Shown piece after piece: positions 24,491 to 34,067 of a stretch of 59,688 nt of DNA. The position numbers were made by a program, and so were the translations under genes. Each line of letters begins with the position of its first letter. Position 1 is the first letter of the stretch. This stretch comes from Chitinophagaceae bacterium (GTDB lineage: Bacteria; Bacteroidota; Bacteroidia; Chitinophagales; Chitinophagaceae). The notes beneath the pieces were generated by a model. It was not told the DNA's origin. It was given only the letters and a program-made list of their open reading frames with translations, and made no database searches. The stretch is from contig JAEUVB010000017.1 of assembly GCA_016786845.1 (NCBI GenBank), positions 1 to 59,688 on the forward strand, read 5' to 3'.

Positions 24491-27400
24491 CTACTTGATC
24501 AACTGAAAATAATCCTCCACCATCTGCTTATAATAAGGCTTCAACTCAGCAGGAACTGTTTTGTAATAATCAATCACCGACTGTTTGTTTTTTAAAATAT
24601 CCTTAAGCTGCTGAGGAATCTCACGGGTCATTTCCTTTCCGCTGTTGGATTCACGTTGGTCGCCCTGATCCTGTTGACGCATGGCATCTTTTGCTTCCAA
24701 CAATCGAGTCAATATTTCCGACTGACGACGCAACAAATCCTGAGTGATTCTTTTATTCACGATATCGGTTTCATTCCGATCCATATCCTGTTGAATTTTC
24801 GCTAATTGCTGATTGCTCTTGCCTTCCTTCTTCAATTCATTATTGATGTCATTTAGTTGCTTACGCAAAGCCGATTGTTCTGCTGCGATGCGCGCCATTT
24901 GTTCAGATTCACCCCCACCTTGGTCACTTTGTCCTCCCTGTCCACTTTGTCCTTGCTGTCCACCCGGCTTACCTTCTCCCGGCTTTTGTCCCTGTTTACC
25001 CTCACCCGGCTTTTGTCCCTGCTTGCCTTCCTTCGCCATTTTATCCATGAGTTGCTGCATGGCTCCACCTAATTTTTGTTGCTTACTGATGATGTCGCTG
25101 AGTTGCATACCCACGCCTTTGCCAGGCTTCTTCCCGGGCTTTTTACCTTTGCCCGGTTTATCACATGAACCATTTCCTTCTTTATCACCTTGAGCCTGTT
25201 GATCCATCAGACTTTGCAAAAGCTCGTTCAACATCAAAGCAAGGTTATTCGCACCCATCATCACAAACTGTTGGTTGGACATCGCTTGTGGCACCTGTCG
25301 CATCTCCAGTCCATTGATCGCACTTTCCATATTCCGGTTAATGGCATCAATTTCTTTATTGACCGTAGAAGCCAGCATAGACAATCGTTTACTGAGCATA
25401 AACAAACTATCGGCAATCATTTTACTATCCGTTTTCAACTTCTGTTGGGTTTGAATATTGCTCACATATTTCGGATCAGCCAAGGAGGTCTTCTGAACAT
25501 TCCCAATCAAATCTTCCTGCGCAAACGACATGCGAATCAGGTTTTGCAGAATCTGTCGGGTCGCTTTGATATCGATCTCCAATTGATCTGCTCCGCCACC
25601 ACCGGCTGCGTCCTTCATCTTCTTCGCCATATCTTCCAAACTCTTCTGTGCTTTCTTTTGCGATTTTGATGATTTCTTGCTGTCGCCACTGCTGAGTTCA
25701 CTGGAACTATTTTCCATATTTTCTTCAGCATCCTTTTGATCCTTCTCTATATCATCCGTCTTCAATTTATTTTCCATCTGCTCATTCACCTTTTCCATTT
25801 CCTTCATTTCCTTCTTCAATTCCTGCATTTCCTTATTGAGCGCATCTTGTTTCTTCTTTAACTCTTCGTTGCTCAGTTCTTTATTCTCTGTTTGCTTGGC
25901 CAATTCTTCCTGCTTTTTAGCCAAATCTTCGGCCTTCTTAGCTAAATCTTCCAATCGCATATCCCTTTCCAGCTGTTTCATGAGCTCCACCATGCGATCG
26001 AGATCCTTTTCCATGAGCTGATTATCCTGCTCCATTTCCTTCAACTTTTCAAAGAGTTTGTCTTTATTTAAAAGCTTCATCAACTCTTCCATTTTTTTCA
26101 TTCGTTCTTCAAGCTGTTTATTCTTCAATTCATCGAGTAGCTTTTCCATATTTTCCTGCTTCTCTTTGATATCTTCAGAATAATTTTTCTCTTCCGATTT
26201 TTTATTATTGTCCTCAAACTTTTTCTTGATATTCTCGATTTGTTTTTGCAGGTTTTCATTTCGATTCATCATCTCTTCCATGTTCTTCTTATCCTGCCAG
26301 TCGAGCTCATTTTTTTGCAACAGATTTTCCTGCATCTGCTTGATATCCTTATCTATTTTATCATTTTGTTTCGAAGCGGCATTCAAATCTTTGTTCACCT
26401 GCTCCTGTGTTTTCTCTACAATAGAATCCAATTTTTTAGCCGTTGGTTTTTCGTATGAGAAAATGACGCTTTTTGCGCATTTGCTGCCATTCACGCCATC
26501 GTTATCACATGCCGAGAAATAATAACTGAGCTTATCACCGGCTTGCAATTTCAATTGCTCGATGTCAAACATTTGGTTGAACTGTACGAACGTACCGCCT
26601 TGTATCGGCACCGGTAATGAGCCGGATTTGGCGCTGCCTACAGGACTTCCATTCACATCTGTTTTTTGAATGGTATAATTGAGCGACACATTGCGAACAC
26701 CGTAATCATCACCGGCTTCGCCCACAAACAACACAAAATCTGAAGTGAGTGAATCGTTATATTGCTGTACATTGATCGATGGAAACTGATCCGGAATGAC
26801 CGAAACAGAATAATTGAGCGTATCCTTTTTATCTATGTTTTTATTGGATACAATCACCGAATAGGCCGTATCGCGCATGAATCGATAGGTATAGAAAAAC
26901 TGTCCGACATTTTTCGGCATCGCCACTCCGGCACCGGCACCGAGGGCAAATAATATTTCATCGGTATGTTCGGTTTGAAAAACCCAACGCAGCGTTGTGC
27001 CCTGAGGTGCTATGATGTCCCCGATATTATCGAGCACTTCGTCCTTACGCCCTGTATAATCCGGATAATCTACTGAGACTTTAAACTGCTTGATCACCGG
27101 CTTTTCCATCGGTTTGATGGTATAGCTTTCACTCCGAAAACCTGCTGCTGAAAAATTAAAGCTGATGGGCTTGGAGACTTTAAAAAAGGTATGCGTAAAA
27201 ATATGATTGTCTTGGCGTTGAGCCATCACTTCCTGCCCATTGTACTGGACCAATACATTTTCCGGTATAGCTTTCCCTTCCAATTGTACTCTGATTTCCA
27301 AATCTTCGAACTGTGGAACATTGAGTTTGGTGGTGAGCAACTTAAAGGCAAAAGGCGCTTGCGGAACAAACTTGACGGAAGGTGAAAATAAACGTTTGGC

Positions 27401-27940
27401 CGATTCGCGAAAAATGTTTGGAGCAGCAATGAGGATGAATACACAAATTAATAAGGGGAACAGGACATAAGGCAAATAACGTTTGTTTCGTGCCATATTC
27501 ACGGCATTCTGAAATGGAATGGGTGAAAGCTCACGCGTCTTTTGTTCAATACTTGCCTCGATCAGCTCACGACTCCGGGCTTCAGGCATACCCTGACGCA
27601 GCTGTAGAATATTCAAAAGTTTATCCTGTACATTGGGAAAATGTGTACCGATAATTTGAGCTGCGCTTTCATGAGAGATGACTTTTCCTAATTTTTGCAT
27701 CTTCAACAGTGGGACAATGACCCCATAAACCAAGGCAGCACCACCCAAAAAAATAAAGATACCCAGCAAGGTGTATCTCCCCCACGAAGGAAAATAGAAA
27801 TAATATTCGCCCAAGCTCGCCAGCAGATAATAGGCCAGACCGGCAGCCAAAAATAATAGCAATCCCCTGACCACCTTATTGGCATAGTATTTCCGGATAA
27901 AGGCATCCAGACGGGCAATCAGCAACTCGTAGTTGTTCAT
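24491..27940 (-). CDS. DUF4175 family membrane protein with very long coiled coil
   Basis: 1149 aa. N-terminal helices at about 22-45, 55-78 and 152-172, then a beta-rich region (about 190-510) with LNVPQFEDLEIRVQLEGK and VDYPDYTGRKDEVLDNIGDI. Then comes a 350-residue charged coiled coil (QEQVNKDLNAASKQNDKIDKD to about 780; many KK/EE/ME heptads). A C-terminal part has a Gly/Gln/Lys low-complexity stretch (four KPGxG-type repeats near residue 985-1020) and a helical end (YYKTVPAELKPYYKQMVEDYF). The layout matches DUF4175, a Bacteroidota family of unknown function. Possibly a mechanosensing or scaffold protein spanning the periplasm (inference). Confidence 0.88.
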   Translation of the reverse strand: MNNYELLIARLDAFIRKYYANKVVRGLLLFLAAGLAYYLLASLGEYYFYFPSWGRYTLLGIFIFLGGAALVYGVIVPLLKMQKLGKVISHESAAQIIGTHFPNVQDKLLNILQLRQGMPEARSRELIEASIEQKTRELSPIPFQNAVNMARNKRYLPYVLFPLLICVFILIAAPNIFRESAKRLFSPSVKFVPQAPFAFKLLTTKLNVPQFEDLEIRVQLEGKAIPENVLVQYNGQEVMAQRQDNHIFTHTFFKVSKPISFNFSAAGFRSESYTIKPMEKPVIKQFKVSVDYPDYTGRKDEVLDNIGDIIAPQGTTLRWVFQTEHTDEILFALGAGAGVAMPKNVGQFFYTYRFMRDTAYSVIVSNKNIDKKDTLNYSVSVIPDQFPSINVQQYNDSLTSDFVLFVGEAGDDYGVRNVSLNYTIQKTDVNGSPVGSAKSGSLPVPIQGGTFVQFNQMFDIEQLKLQAGDKLSYYFSACDNDGVNGSKCAKSVIFSYEKPTAKKLDSIVEKTQEQVNKDLNAASKQNDKIDKDIKQMQENLLQKNELDWQDKKNMEEMMNRNENLQKQIENIKKKFEDNNKKSEEKNYSEDIKEKQENMEKLLDELKNKQLEERMKKMEELMKLLNKDKLFEKLKEMEQDNQLMEKDLDRMVELMKQLERDMRLEDLAKKAEDLAKKQEELAKQTENKELSNEELKKKQDALNKEMQELKKEMKEMEKVNEQMENKLKTDDIEKDQKDAEENMENSSSELSSGDSKKSSKSQKKAQKSLEDMAKKMKDAAGGGGADQLEIDIKATRQILQNLIRMSFAQEDLIGNVQKTSLADPKYVSNIQTQQKLKTDSKMIADSLFMLSKRLSMLASTVNKEIDAINRNMESAINGLEMRQVPQAMSNQQFVMMGANNLALMLNELLQSLMDQQAQGDKEGNGSCDKPGKGKKPGKKPGKGVGMQLSDIISKQQKLGGAMQQLMDKMAKEGKQGQKPGEGKQGQKPGEGKPGGQQGQSGQGGQSDQGGGESEQMARIAAEQSALRKQLNDINNELKKEGKSNQQLAKIQQDMDRNETDIVNKRITQDLLRRQSEILTRLLEAKDAMRQQDQGDQRESNSGKEMTREIPQQLKDILKNKQSVIDYYKTVPAELKPYYKQMVEDYFQLIK

Positions 27941-28054
27941 AGATAGTGCAAGTTAAGGTAAGTAGACGTGCAACGAATGAAGTGCCCGTAAAATTTTTGA
28001 TAAATACTTATGCAATAAATCCAAATTTGCATCCTCCAGCCGTTAAGTTCATAG

Positions 28055-28687
28055 ATGATGCAAATCCGCCCCATTTTTCCCATCCTGTTATCCATACTTT
28101 TTGGGGCTGCCTGTAAAGGTCGAATTTCTGAGGACCTGCATCCTCCCATAACAGCCTCTTCACCTATTCGAAACCCCTTGCCGGTTTCTGAAGCGAAAGC
28201 ATATGCTCAATCTAAGGGTTTTGATACCACCCTATGCCTGCTCATCGATATGGGCAGGCATTCCGGATTGAAAAGATTTTTTGTGATAGATCTTATCCAT
28301 AGAACAGTCCTTGATTCAGGACGGGTCAGTCATGGATGCGGAACCAAACCCTGGGGACGGGCTACATCCCGACAGCATCCCGTTTTTAGCAATACGCCCG
28401 ACAGTCATTGTAGTTCTCTGGGCCATTATCGCATCGGTCGTCGTGGCGTAAGCCAGTGGGGCATCAAAGTCAACTACCTCCTCCATGGACTGGACAGTAC
28501 CAACAACCAGGCGTTGAATCGGTTCATCGTACTTCATAGTTGGGAACGAATTTCCGAACAAGAAATATGGCCATATGGCACTACGGAAAGCTGGGGATGT
28601 CCTGCCGTGAGTAACGAATTTATGATCCGGCTAGATTCCGTACTGAGAGACAGAGAAAAGTCAGTATTGTTGTGGATGTATCGCTGA
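28055..28687 (+). CDS. Murein L,D-transpeptidase catalytic domain family lipoprotein
   Basis: 210 aa, lipoprotein signal with LFGAAC lipobox. The catalytic region matches the YkuD_2-type family: FFVIDLIHRTVLDSGRVSHGCG, HPVFSNTPDSHCSSLGHYRIG, VNYLLHGLDSTNNQALNR, and the nucleophile motif SWGCPAVS. Residues around LHGLD and HSWERIS carry the family histidines. Likely acts in peptidoglycan cross-linking; differs from the YafK-like enzyme at 15701. Divergent from DUF4175, convergent with the DinB-like gene. Confidence 0.88.
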   Translation: MMQIRPIFPILLSILFGAACKGRISEDLHPPITASSPIRNPLPVSEAKAYAQSKGFDTTLCLLIDMGRHSGLKRFFVIDLIHRTVLDSGRVSHGCGTKPWGRATSRQHPVFSNTPDSHCSSLGHYRIGRRGVSQWGIKVNYLLHGLDSTNNQALNRFIVLHSWERISEQEIWPYGTTESWGCPAVSNEFMIRLDSVLRDREKSVLLWMYR

Positions 28688-28740
28688 TCATCATCTCCGC
28701 GCAAACTTTATCCGTAAGCCATTGATTCAAAGGATCTTTT

Positions 28741-29223
28741 TCATTCACCACCAAACAAAATCATTTTCCGTATCAATGACACCTGCCCCAAATGATAGTA
28801 GCTGTGTTCAATGACACCTTCAATATTACGTAGATAGCTTCCATACTTTTCATCTACAAATGGCAAGTCGAATTGTCGGTCATCCATTTGTTCAATATGA
28901 TGTGCAAATGTTTCAGCATGCTGAATAAATTCCCGGACTAAACTTTTCCAATCTGCTTCTGATTGGATTTCCTGCATATCAAAACTGAATTGATCCCGAA
29001 TCGTGAGTTCACCGCCTTCAAACACCCGGATAATTCCTTGAAGATAGTAGTTGATATGGAAGGTTAACAATGCAATGGAATTGAGCGAACCAATATGCTG
29101 AATGGCCTGTTCCCATTCAGTACCGGTAATTTGTTCTTTAAAATTAGTGTTGGCAATCCATTTCCCATTGAGTAAAACTTCGCGAATTCGGTCGGCCAGA
29201 GCTATGTTTCTATTGATGCTCAC
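28741..29223 (-). CDS. DinB/DUF1572-like protein
   Basis: 160 aa, all-helical. The start NIALADRIREVLLNGKWI, the His in LTFHINYYLQGIIRVF, and EGVIEHSYYHLGQVSLIRKMI agree with DinB-type four-helix bundles that bind a divalent metal through three His; the later histidines (EQMDD region and IEHSYYH) fit. Function of most members is unknown (some are thiol-dependent transferases, including bacillithiol-dependent ones). The start is GTG at 29223, since no ATG is available before the upstream stop. Confidence 0.8.
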   Translation of the reverse strand: MSINRNIALADRIREVLLNGKWIANTNFKEQITGTEWEQAIQHIGSLNSIALLTFHINYYLQGIIRVFEGGELTIRDQFSFDMQEIQSEADWKSLVREFIQHAETFAHHIEQMDDRQFDLPFVDEKYGSYLRNIEGVIEHSYYHLGQVSLIRKMILFGGE

Positions 29224-29308
29224 GTGAATTAGGACTGATTGATAATCATCGTACAGATTTCATGAAATATTTCTGCGAAAAGATGTATAGATTGAAAATT
29301 GATTTGGA

Positions 29309-29710
29309 TTAAATCTTATCTGCATAAAAGAAAAAGAAGAAGAACCCGGCTAACCAATCACGACGGATATATTTGCCTTCGCCGATTCGACTCCCATTGA
29401 AATATACATCACCATCATTTTCAATTTGACCGATACGGCTTCCGTTTTTATAAACATCGCCGTCATCCTCAATCTGCCCCACACGACTGCCGTTCATATA
29501 AATGTCGCCATCGTTCTCAATCAGCCCAATGCGACTACCGTTTTTATAAACATCACCATCTAATTCAAATTGGCCAACCCGGCTACCATTAATATAGACA
29601 TCGCCGTCTTGCTCGATCTCGCCGATACGACTGCCTTTGTAATACACGCTTTGCGCTTGTAATCCTGTAACTGCCACCACGAGCAGTAATGTGAAGATGA
29701 TCTGTTTCAT
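29309..29710 (-). CDS. 5-fold beta-flower repeat protein
   Basis: 133 aa with signal peptide (LLLVVAVTGLQAQ). The mature protein is built of six copies of a 16-residue unit, consensus DGDVYxNGSRIGxIExD (48-nt period), beginning VYYKGSRIGEIE. Each unit should form a beta hairpin; five of them close a small propeller-like ring, as in the Bacteroidota 5-fold beta-flower family. The chain ends with WLAGFFFFFFYADKI, an unusual six-Phe run. Probably exported; function unknown. The DNA copies are diverged enough to be old. Confidence 0.85.
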   Translation of the reverse strand: MKQIIFTLLLVVAVTGLQAQSVYYKGSRIGEIEQDGDVYINGSRVGQFELDGDVYKNGSRIGLIENDGDIYMNGSRVGQIEDDGDVYKNGSRIGQIENDGDVYFNGSRIGEGKYIRRDWLAGFFFFFFYADKI

Positions 29711-29728
29711 GTGATTTTGTTTTTGGTT

Positions 29729-30274
29729 TTATGTTTTAGTTTCGTTTTCGTTAGTCAATCCGTAGTAATGTATATCGAGCAGTTGTCCACTCATGGTTTT
29801 GAAATCCATGCGTATGGTTCCTTCACGGATGAAGCCCGTCTTCTCTGCTAGTCGGATGCTCGGTACATTTTCATCGGCCACACGTATCAGCAATTTATTC
29901 AACTTCATCTCTTCGAAACAATGCCGAATGATTTGTTTCATTGCAAGCGACATCATCCCCTTTCCTTCATAATCTTTATCTACGAAATATCCCAACTCAC
30001 ACTTCGGAATCACCCAGTTGAATTCCTTCAGAAAGATGGCTCCAAGTATTTGTCCTTTCGATTCATGCACAATCACATAGGTAAAAAAAGTTCTCTCCTT
30101 AGCCAGTCTCATGCGTTCTTCGATATATTCTAAGGTGCCCTGCAAATGTTGATTGCGGTCTGCTGTCTGGGGCAAATAGGTGCATATGCGATCATAATTC
30201 CGACCGATGACAGCAAAGAAACTCTCAGCATCTTTTTTTTCAATCAATCGAATGCTGTAAGGGCCGAAGGTCAT
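29729..30274 (-). CDS. GNAT family N-acetyltransferase (RimJ/RimL-like)
   Basis: 181 aa, cytoplasmic. GNAT fold with FGPYSIRLIEKKDAESFFAVI at the start, GAIFLKEFNWVIPKCELGYFVDKDYEGKGMMSLAMKQIIRHCF containing the acetyl-CoA-binding GxGxx-type loop (EGKGMM), and LLIRVADENVPSIRLAEKTGFIREGTIR. The RimL branch acetylates protein N-termini or small amines; the substrate here is not identifiable. Lies 18 bp upstream of the beta-flower gene on the same strand. Confidence 0.9.
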   Translation of the reverse strand: MTFGPYSIRLIEKKDAESFFAVIGRNYDRICTYLPQTADRNQHLQGTLEYIEERMRLAKERTFFTYVIVHESKGQILGAIFLKEFNWVIPKCELGYFVDKDYEGKGMMSLAMKQIIRHCFEEMKLNKLLIRVADENVPSIRLAEKTGFIREGTIRMDFKTMSGQLLDIHYYGLTNENETKT

Positions 30275-30372
30275 ACGTTTGTTTGAGATGTTTATTCAAA
30301 ATAGAAAATATTCCTAAAGTGAAGATAGTTTTTAATTCCTACATCACCAATACCTTCATCCGATTGAATGAG

Positions 30373-30404
30373 CTTGTGAATTCATATCCCTTCCTTTACA
30401 TTTG
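30373..30404 (+). promoter_or_regulatory. Promoter directly before the sensor kinase gene
   Basis: CTTG (30373-30376), 20-bp spacer, TACATTTG (30397-30404), 4 nt before the ATG at 30409. Either the mRNA is leaderless or translation starts at the second ATG, 30442. Confidence 0.6.
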
Positions 30405-30408
30405 ATTA

Positions 30409-33342
30409 ATGTTTGTCTTACACAACATACGACTTCTTCCAATGGCTACTGCTATCCTCTTCATCTGCCTCTGCTTGATGATACCCAATGAAAGCCGGAG
30501 CCAGAAACGCATGTCGAGGCATTATGGTGGCGCCGATGGATTGGTTTGCAATACCATTTATAGTATCCTACAAGATGAGCAACAATTTATTTGGGTATCC
30601 ACCGACAATGGCGTCTATCGTTTTGATGGGCAAGTGTTTCAACGCTTCAGTACCGCAAACGGTCTTCCCGACAATGACATCTTAGGCATGGCCGAAGATT
30701 TAAGTGGTCGACTTTGGCTTTCGTGCTATAATGCTCACCTCTGTTATATTCAGCATCAAAAAATCTTCACATCTCAAAATGATCCGGATCTAGCGAAACT
30801 AAAAACAAGGTCATACCTCAGATTTATTACCCAACGCAAGGACCATGTTATCTTTAAAGAGGATGTACAACCGGACCTCTACCGTATCGATGCAGGCGGC
30901 AAGATCAGCGCTATGAATTTGAAAGGTGATTTAATTTTGCTTCAAGATTATTACCTCATCCGCTATCTCGATGAAATCCTTTTATACAACTTCCAATTAA
31001 AGCTACTCGATCGGATAAAGGTTTCTTCGCGAAAAGATATTCTCGCATATGTGAGCGAAAATCGTTTTATCATTTCCTCCAATGGACAAGCAAGCTTATT
31101 TGATATCAATCATCAACAGATCCAAACTCGATCAAAACAAGCGCTCACTATTTCCATAGAGAACCGGTATTATGCGCAAGGTAAACTTTGGATCGAAACA
31201 CAGCCCGGTATTTTAACCGCCTTCGATAAAGATTTACAACCTCATTCCGAACTGGCTTTATCCGTTGGCAATGTCACCATCAATTCCTTGTTCTGCGATG
31301 CTCAAGGGGGGTACTGGATCGGCACCCAAGGTGACGGACTGATTTATTTTCCTCCCCATGCCATTAAAATATTAAATGAAGATGAAGGCTTGTTGCAAAA
31401 TAATATCGCTTGTTCGTTTTCCTCCGGCAATGAATTGTATGTGGTGACCGGAAACTCCATTGTACAAAAAATAGATGCATCGGGTGTCAGCCATAGGCCG
31501 ATAGACCTTTCGCAAAAATGCCCCGGCCGTATCAACAACATGATCGTGACTGAAAATGAAATCATCTGCGGTTCAGATCGTGGCTATCTTGCCGTGATAC
31601 CGAAGTCCGGTGGCCGCGTGGAAGTCACCCGCAAGGTGAGCAGCATCAAAGACATGGAATATCTCGGCCATCAACAGATCCTCATGGCAACTTCTTCAGG
31701 TACGGTTAAATACGATTTGAAGAAACATGTCGTCAGCAACCTCAACCAAGGGAGAACCACTGCGATACATCACGTGGATGACGGTATCATACTCACAGGA
31801 GGACTAAAAGGCCTTCAACGAATGTTTCCCTTTTCCGGAATAACAGATTCTAAAAAGTTTTCAGCAAACTATTTCCGCGATTCAACTTTGGCCACGGCCA
31901 CCATCACCGACATCGCGCATCGAAATGATCTACTCATTGTAACTACCACACAACAAGGTGTATTTCTAATTGATGAAAAACACACCACCCACCTCAACAT
32001 AGCCCAAGGTCTCACAGACAATAACTGTCGAAAAATAGCCCTGCATCCAGATGGTCGTATATGGATCACGACAGCATCTGGCATCAATGTGATCAAAATT
32101 GAAGACAAAACTCAAAAGATTAATATTGAAACCATCACCACATTTAATGGATTGACCTCGAACAATATTCGCGCTGTACATTTTATTGACAGCCTCGTGT
32201 ATGCAAGCAGTTCTGCCGGCGTAATGATTTTTCCGGCCAATTGGTTTCAAACAAGTAAGGATACGCCATTGGTCTATATTTCAGCCATACAATGTGAGGG
32301 AAAAGGGTTGGCCTTTGAAAACCCTGATCATCATTTTCCTTCCGATTCAAATAGTTTCGAATTTACATTTTCTGCCCTCGACTATAGCAGTATGGGGCAT
32401 ATCAAATATGCCTACCGCATCCTTGGCCTTTCTGAATCCTGGGTGAAGACGAATGATAAAACGATCCGTATCGATCGGTTAAAACCCGGATCTTATACCC
32501 TGGAAGTAAAGGCCATGAATGCCAGAAAAGTATGGAGTCGAACACCGGTAAGATATTCTTTCAGCATTACGCCCGCCTGGCATGAAAAAACCGGCATCCG
32601 TATTCTCCTGGGCATTCTCTTGGGTTTAATGATCTATTTCGGAACCTTGTATATTTACCGAAGAAGGTTTAGAAAAAAGGTGTCGGAAGAAGCCATGAAA
32701 AAACACGTGGCTGAAGTAGAACTAAAAGCCCTCAAAGCACAGATCAATCCACATTTTATTTTCAATACACTGAATGCCATTCAATTTTTCATTAATGCCA
32801 ATGAAAATGAAAAAGCAGATCTGTATCTCAATAAAATGTCCCGGCTAATCAGAGCAACCTTGGATTTTTCAAATGATATCAGCATTCCACTCCGGGAAGA
32901 AATTGAATACCTGAAAAACTATTTGGATCTGGAGACCTTGAGATTTGATAACGACTTCATGTATCAAATCTCTATTGCAGAAACCATGGATACGTCCAAA
33001 TTAATGATACCGGCCATGGTGCTGCAACCACATATTGAAAATGCCATACGACATGGACTCAAACCCAAAACAACCGGAAACAAAACATTATTCATACGAT
33101 TCCGACAAGACAACTATTTCTTGTATGTAGAAGTGGAAGACAATGGCATTGGTCGAAGAGCTTCTAACCTGATGAAACAAAATACATCCGTGAAACATAT
33201 TTCTCAAGGTGAAGAATTATCGCAATCTAAACTGGACATCTATCGTAAACTATCAGGTAAAGATGTAGATTTGAACATACAAGATCAATATGACCACGAC
33301 CAAGCTACCGGCACGCTCGTAACGCTTAAAATCGCCCTATGA
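30409..33342 (+). CDS. Two-component sensor: beta-propeller plus Y_Y_Y plus LytS-type histidine kinase
   Basis: 977 aa. Signal sequence, then about 14 propeller-type repeats forming a periplasmic sensor (GLVCNTIYSILQDEQQFIWVSTDNG, GLPDNDILGMAEDLSGRLWLS, GLTSNNIRAVHF), a Y_Y_Y domain (FSALDYSSMGHIKYAYRILGLS...), one membrane helix near 728-747, then a His_kinase (PF06580-type) domain. The phospho-acceptor is in KAQINPHFIFNTLNAIQFF (His782), with IENAIRHGLKP and VEDNGIGRRASN as the ATP-binding lid. ATG 30409 or 30442 may be the start. Its stop overlaps the LytTR gene ATGA. Confidence 0.92.
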   Translation: MFVLHNIRLLPMATAILFICLCLMIPNESRSQKRMSRHYGGADGLVCNTIYSILQDEQQFIWVSTDNGVYRFDGQVFQRFSTANGLPDNDILGMAEDLSGRLWLSCYNAHLCYIQHQKIFTSQNDPDLAKLKTRSYLRFITQRKDHVIFKEDVQPDLYRIDAGGKISAMNLKGDLILLQDYYLIRYLDEILLYNFQLKLLDRIKVSSRKDILAYVSENRFIISSNGQASLFDINHQQIQTRSKQALTISIENRYYAQGKLWIETQPGILTAFDKDLQPHSELALSVGNVTINSLFCDAQGGYWIGTQGDGLIYFPPHAIKILNEDEGLLQNNIACSFSSGNELYVVTGNSIVQKIDASGVSHRPIDLSQKCPGRINNMIVTENEIICGSDRGYLAVIPKSGGRVEVTRKVSSIKDMEYLGHQQILMATSSGTVKYDLKKHVVSNLNQGRTTAIHHVDDGIILTGGLKGLQRMFPFSGITDSKKFSANYFRDSTLATATITDIAHRNDLLIVTTTQQGVFLIDEKHTTHLNIAQGLTDNNCRKIALHPDGRIWITTASGINVIKIEDKTQKINIETITTFNGLTSNNIRAVHFIDSLVYASSSAGVMIFPANWFQTSKDTPLVYISAIQCEGKGLAFENPDHHFPSDSNSFEFTFSALDYSSMGHIKYAYRILGLSESWVKTNDKTIRIDRLKPGSYTLEVKAMNARKVWSRTPVRYSFSITPAWHEKTGIRILLGILLGLMIYFGTLYIYRRRFRKKVSEEAMKKHVAEVELKALKAQINPHFIFNTLNAIQFFINANENEKADLYLNKMSRLIRATLDFSNDISIPLREEIEYLKNYLDLETLRFDNDFMYQISIAETMDTSKLMIPAMVLQPHIENAIRHGLKPKTTGNKTLFIRFRQDNYFLYVEVEDNGIGRRASNLMKQNTSVKHISQGEELSQSKLDIYRKLSGKDVDLNIQDQYDHDQATGTLVTLKIAL

Positions 33343-34064
33343 TTCCTATACGCACACTCCTTGTAGACGACGAACCCATATCCATAAAGAATCTTTCGGG
33401 CCTTATCCGTCAACTTTGTCCTGACCTTGAAATCATTGGAACATCTAACCATGCCGAAGATGCCCTGGAAAAAATAATTCTGCTCAAGCCTGAATTAGTA
33501 TTTCTCGATATCGAACTCGGGGGCATGAGTGGCTTCGATATTTTGAATAAAGTCTCGAACCGGAATTTTGAAGTCATTTTTGTAACGGCCTATAAACAAT
33601 TCGGGATCGATGCAGTAAAAGCGCATGCATTGGATTATATTCTCAAACCCATCAACAAAACAGAACTCTTGCTGTCGATAGAAAATACGATATCCGTAAT
33701 TGAAAAAAAACGACTCAACCAATCGACACCATCCGAAAAGAGTAACACCCGTTTGTCACTTCCTACTATGGAAGGGTTGATTTTTGTTGACCTCGCAGAC
33801 ATTTTATACATCGAGGCGGATGGGCGTTATTCGAGATTTCATTTAAACAATAAAACAAAACAAGTCGTTTCCCGAAACCTTGGGGACTATGAAACACAGT
33901 TAGCAGGTAAAGGATTCATACGCATACATCATCAATATATCGTAAACATGAATTTTATTGATAAATATATCAAAGGCCGGGGTGGTTATGTGATTTTAAA
34001 AAATGGCGACAGACTGGAAGTTTCTATCCGTAAAAAAGATGACTTCTTCGATCATTTTGAATGA
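33339..34064 (+). CDS. LytTR family response regulator
   Basis: 241 aa. Receiver domain (IRTLLVDDEPIS at start; phospho-Asp in ELVFLDIELGGMSG; VFVTAYKQFGIDAV; LKPINKTEL) followed by a LytTR DNA-binding domain (IEADGRYSRFHLNNKTKQVVSRNLGDYETQL, FIRIHHQYIVNM, GGYVILKNGDRLEVS). The start overlaps the kinase stop by 4 bp, so the two form a cognate pair. LytTR proteins bind two direct repeats one double-turn apart, exactly what lies just after this gene. Confidence 0.95.
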   Translation: MIPIRTLLVDDEPISIKNLSGLIRQLCPDLEIIGTSNHAEDALEKIILLKPELVFLDIELGGMSGFDILNKVSNRNFEVIFVTAYKQFGIDAVKAHALDYILKPINKTELLLSIENTISVIEKKRLNQSTPSEKSNTRLSLPTMEGLIFVDLADILYIEADGRYSRFHLNNKTKQVVSRNLGDYETQLAGKGFIRIHHQYIVNMNFIDKYIKGRGGYVILKNGDRLEVSIRKKDDFFDHFE

Positions 34065-34067
34065 TGG

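Noticed and set aside
24853..25072. Short tandem DNA repeats resembling a CRISPR array
   Set aside because: They encode the in-frame Gly/Gln/Lys KPGEGKQGQ repeat of the DUF4175 protein; no spacer-repeat regularity and no cas genes.
29345..29640. 48-bp period repeat as a possible CRISPR or satellite
   Set aside because: It is coding: each 48-nt unit is one 16-residue beta-flower repeat and the copies differ mainly at silent positions.
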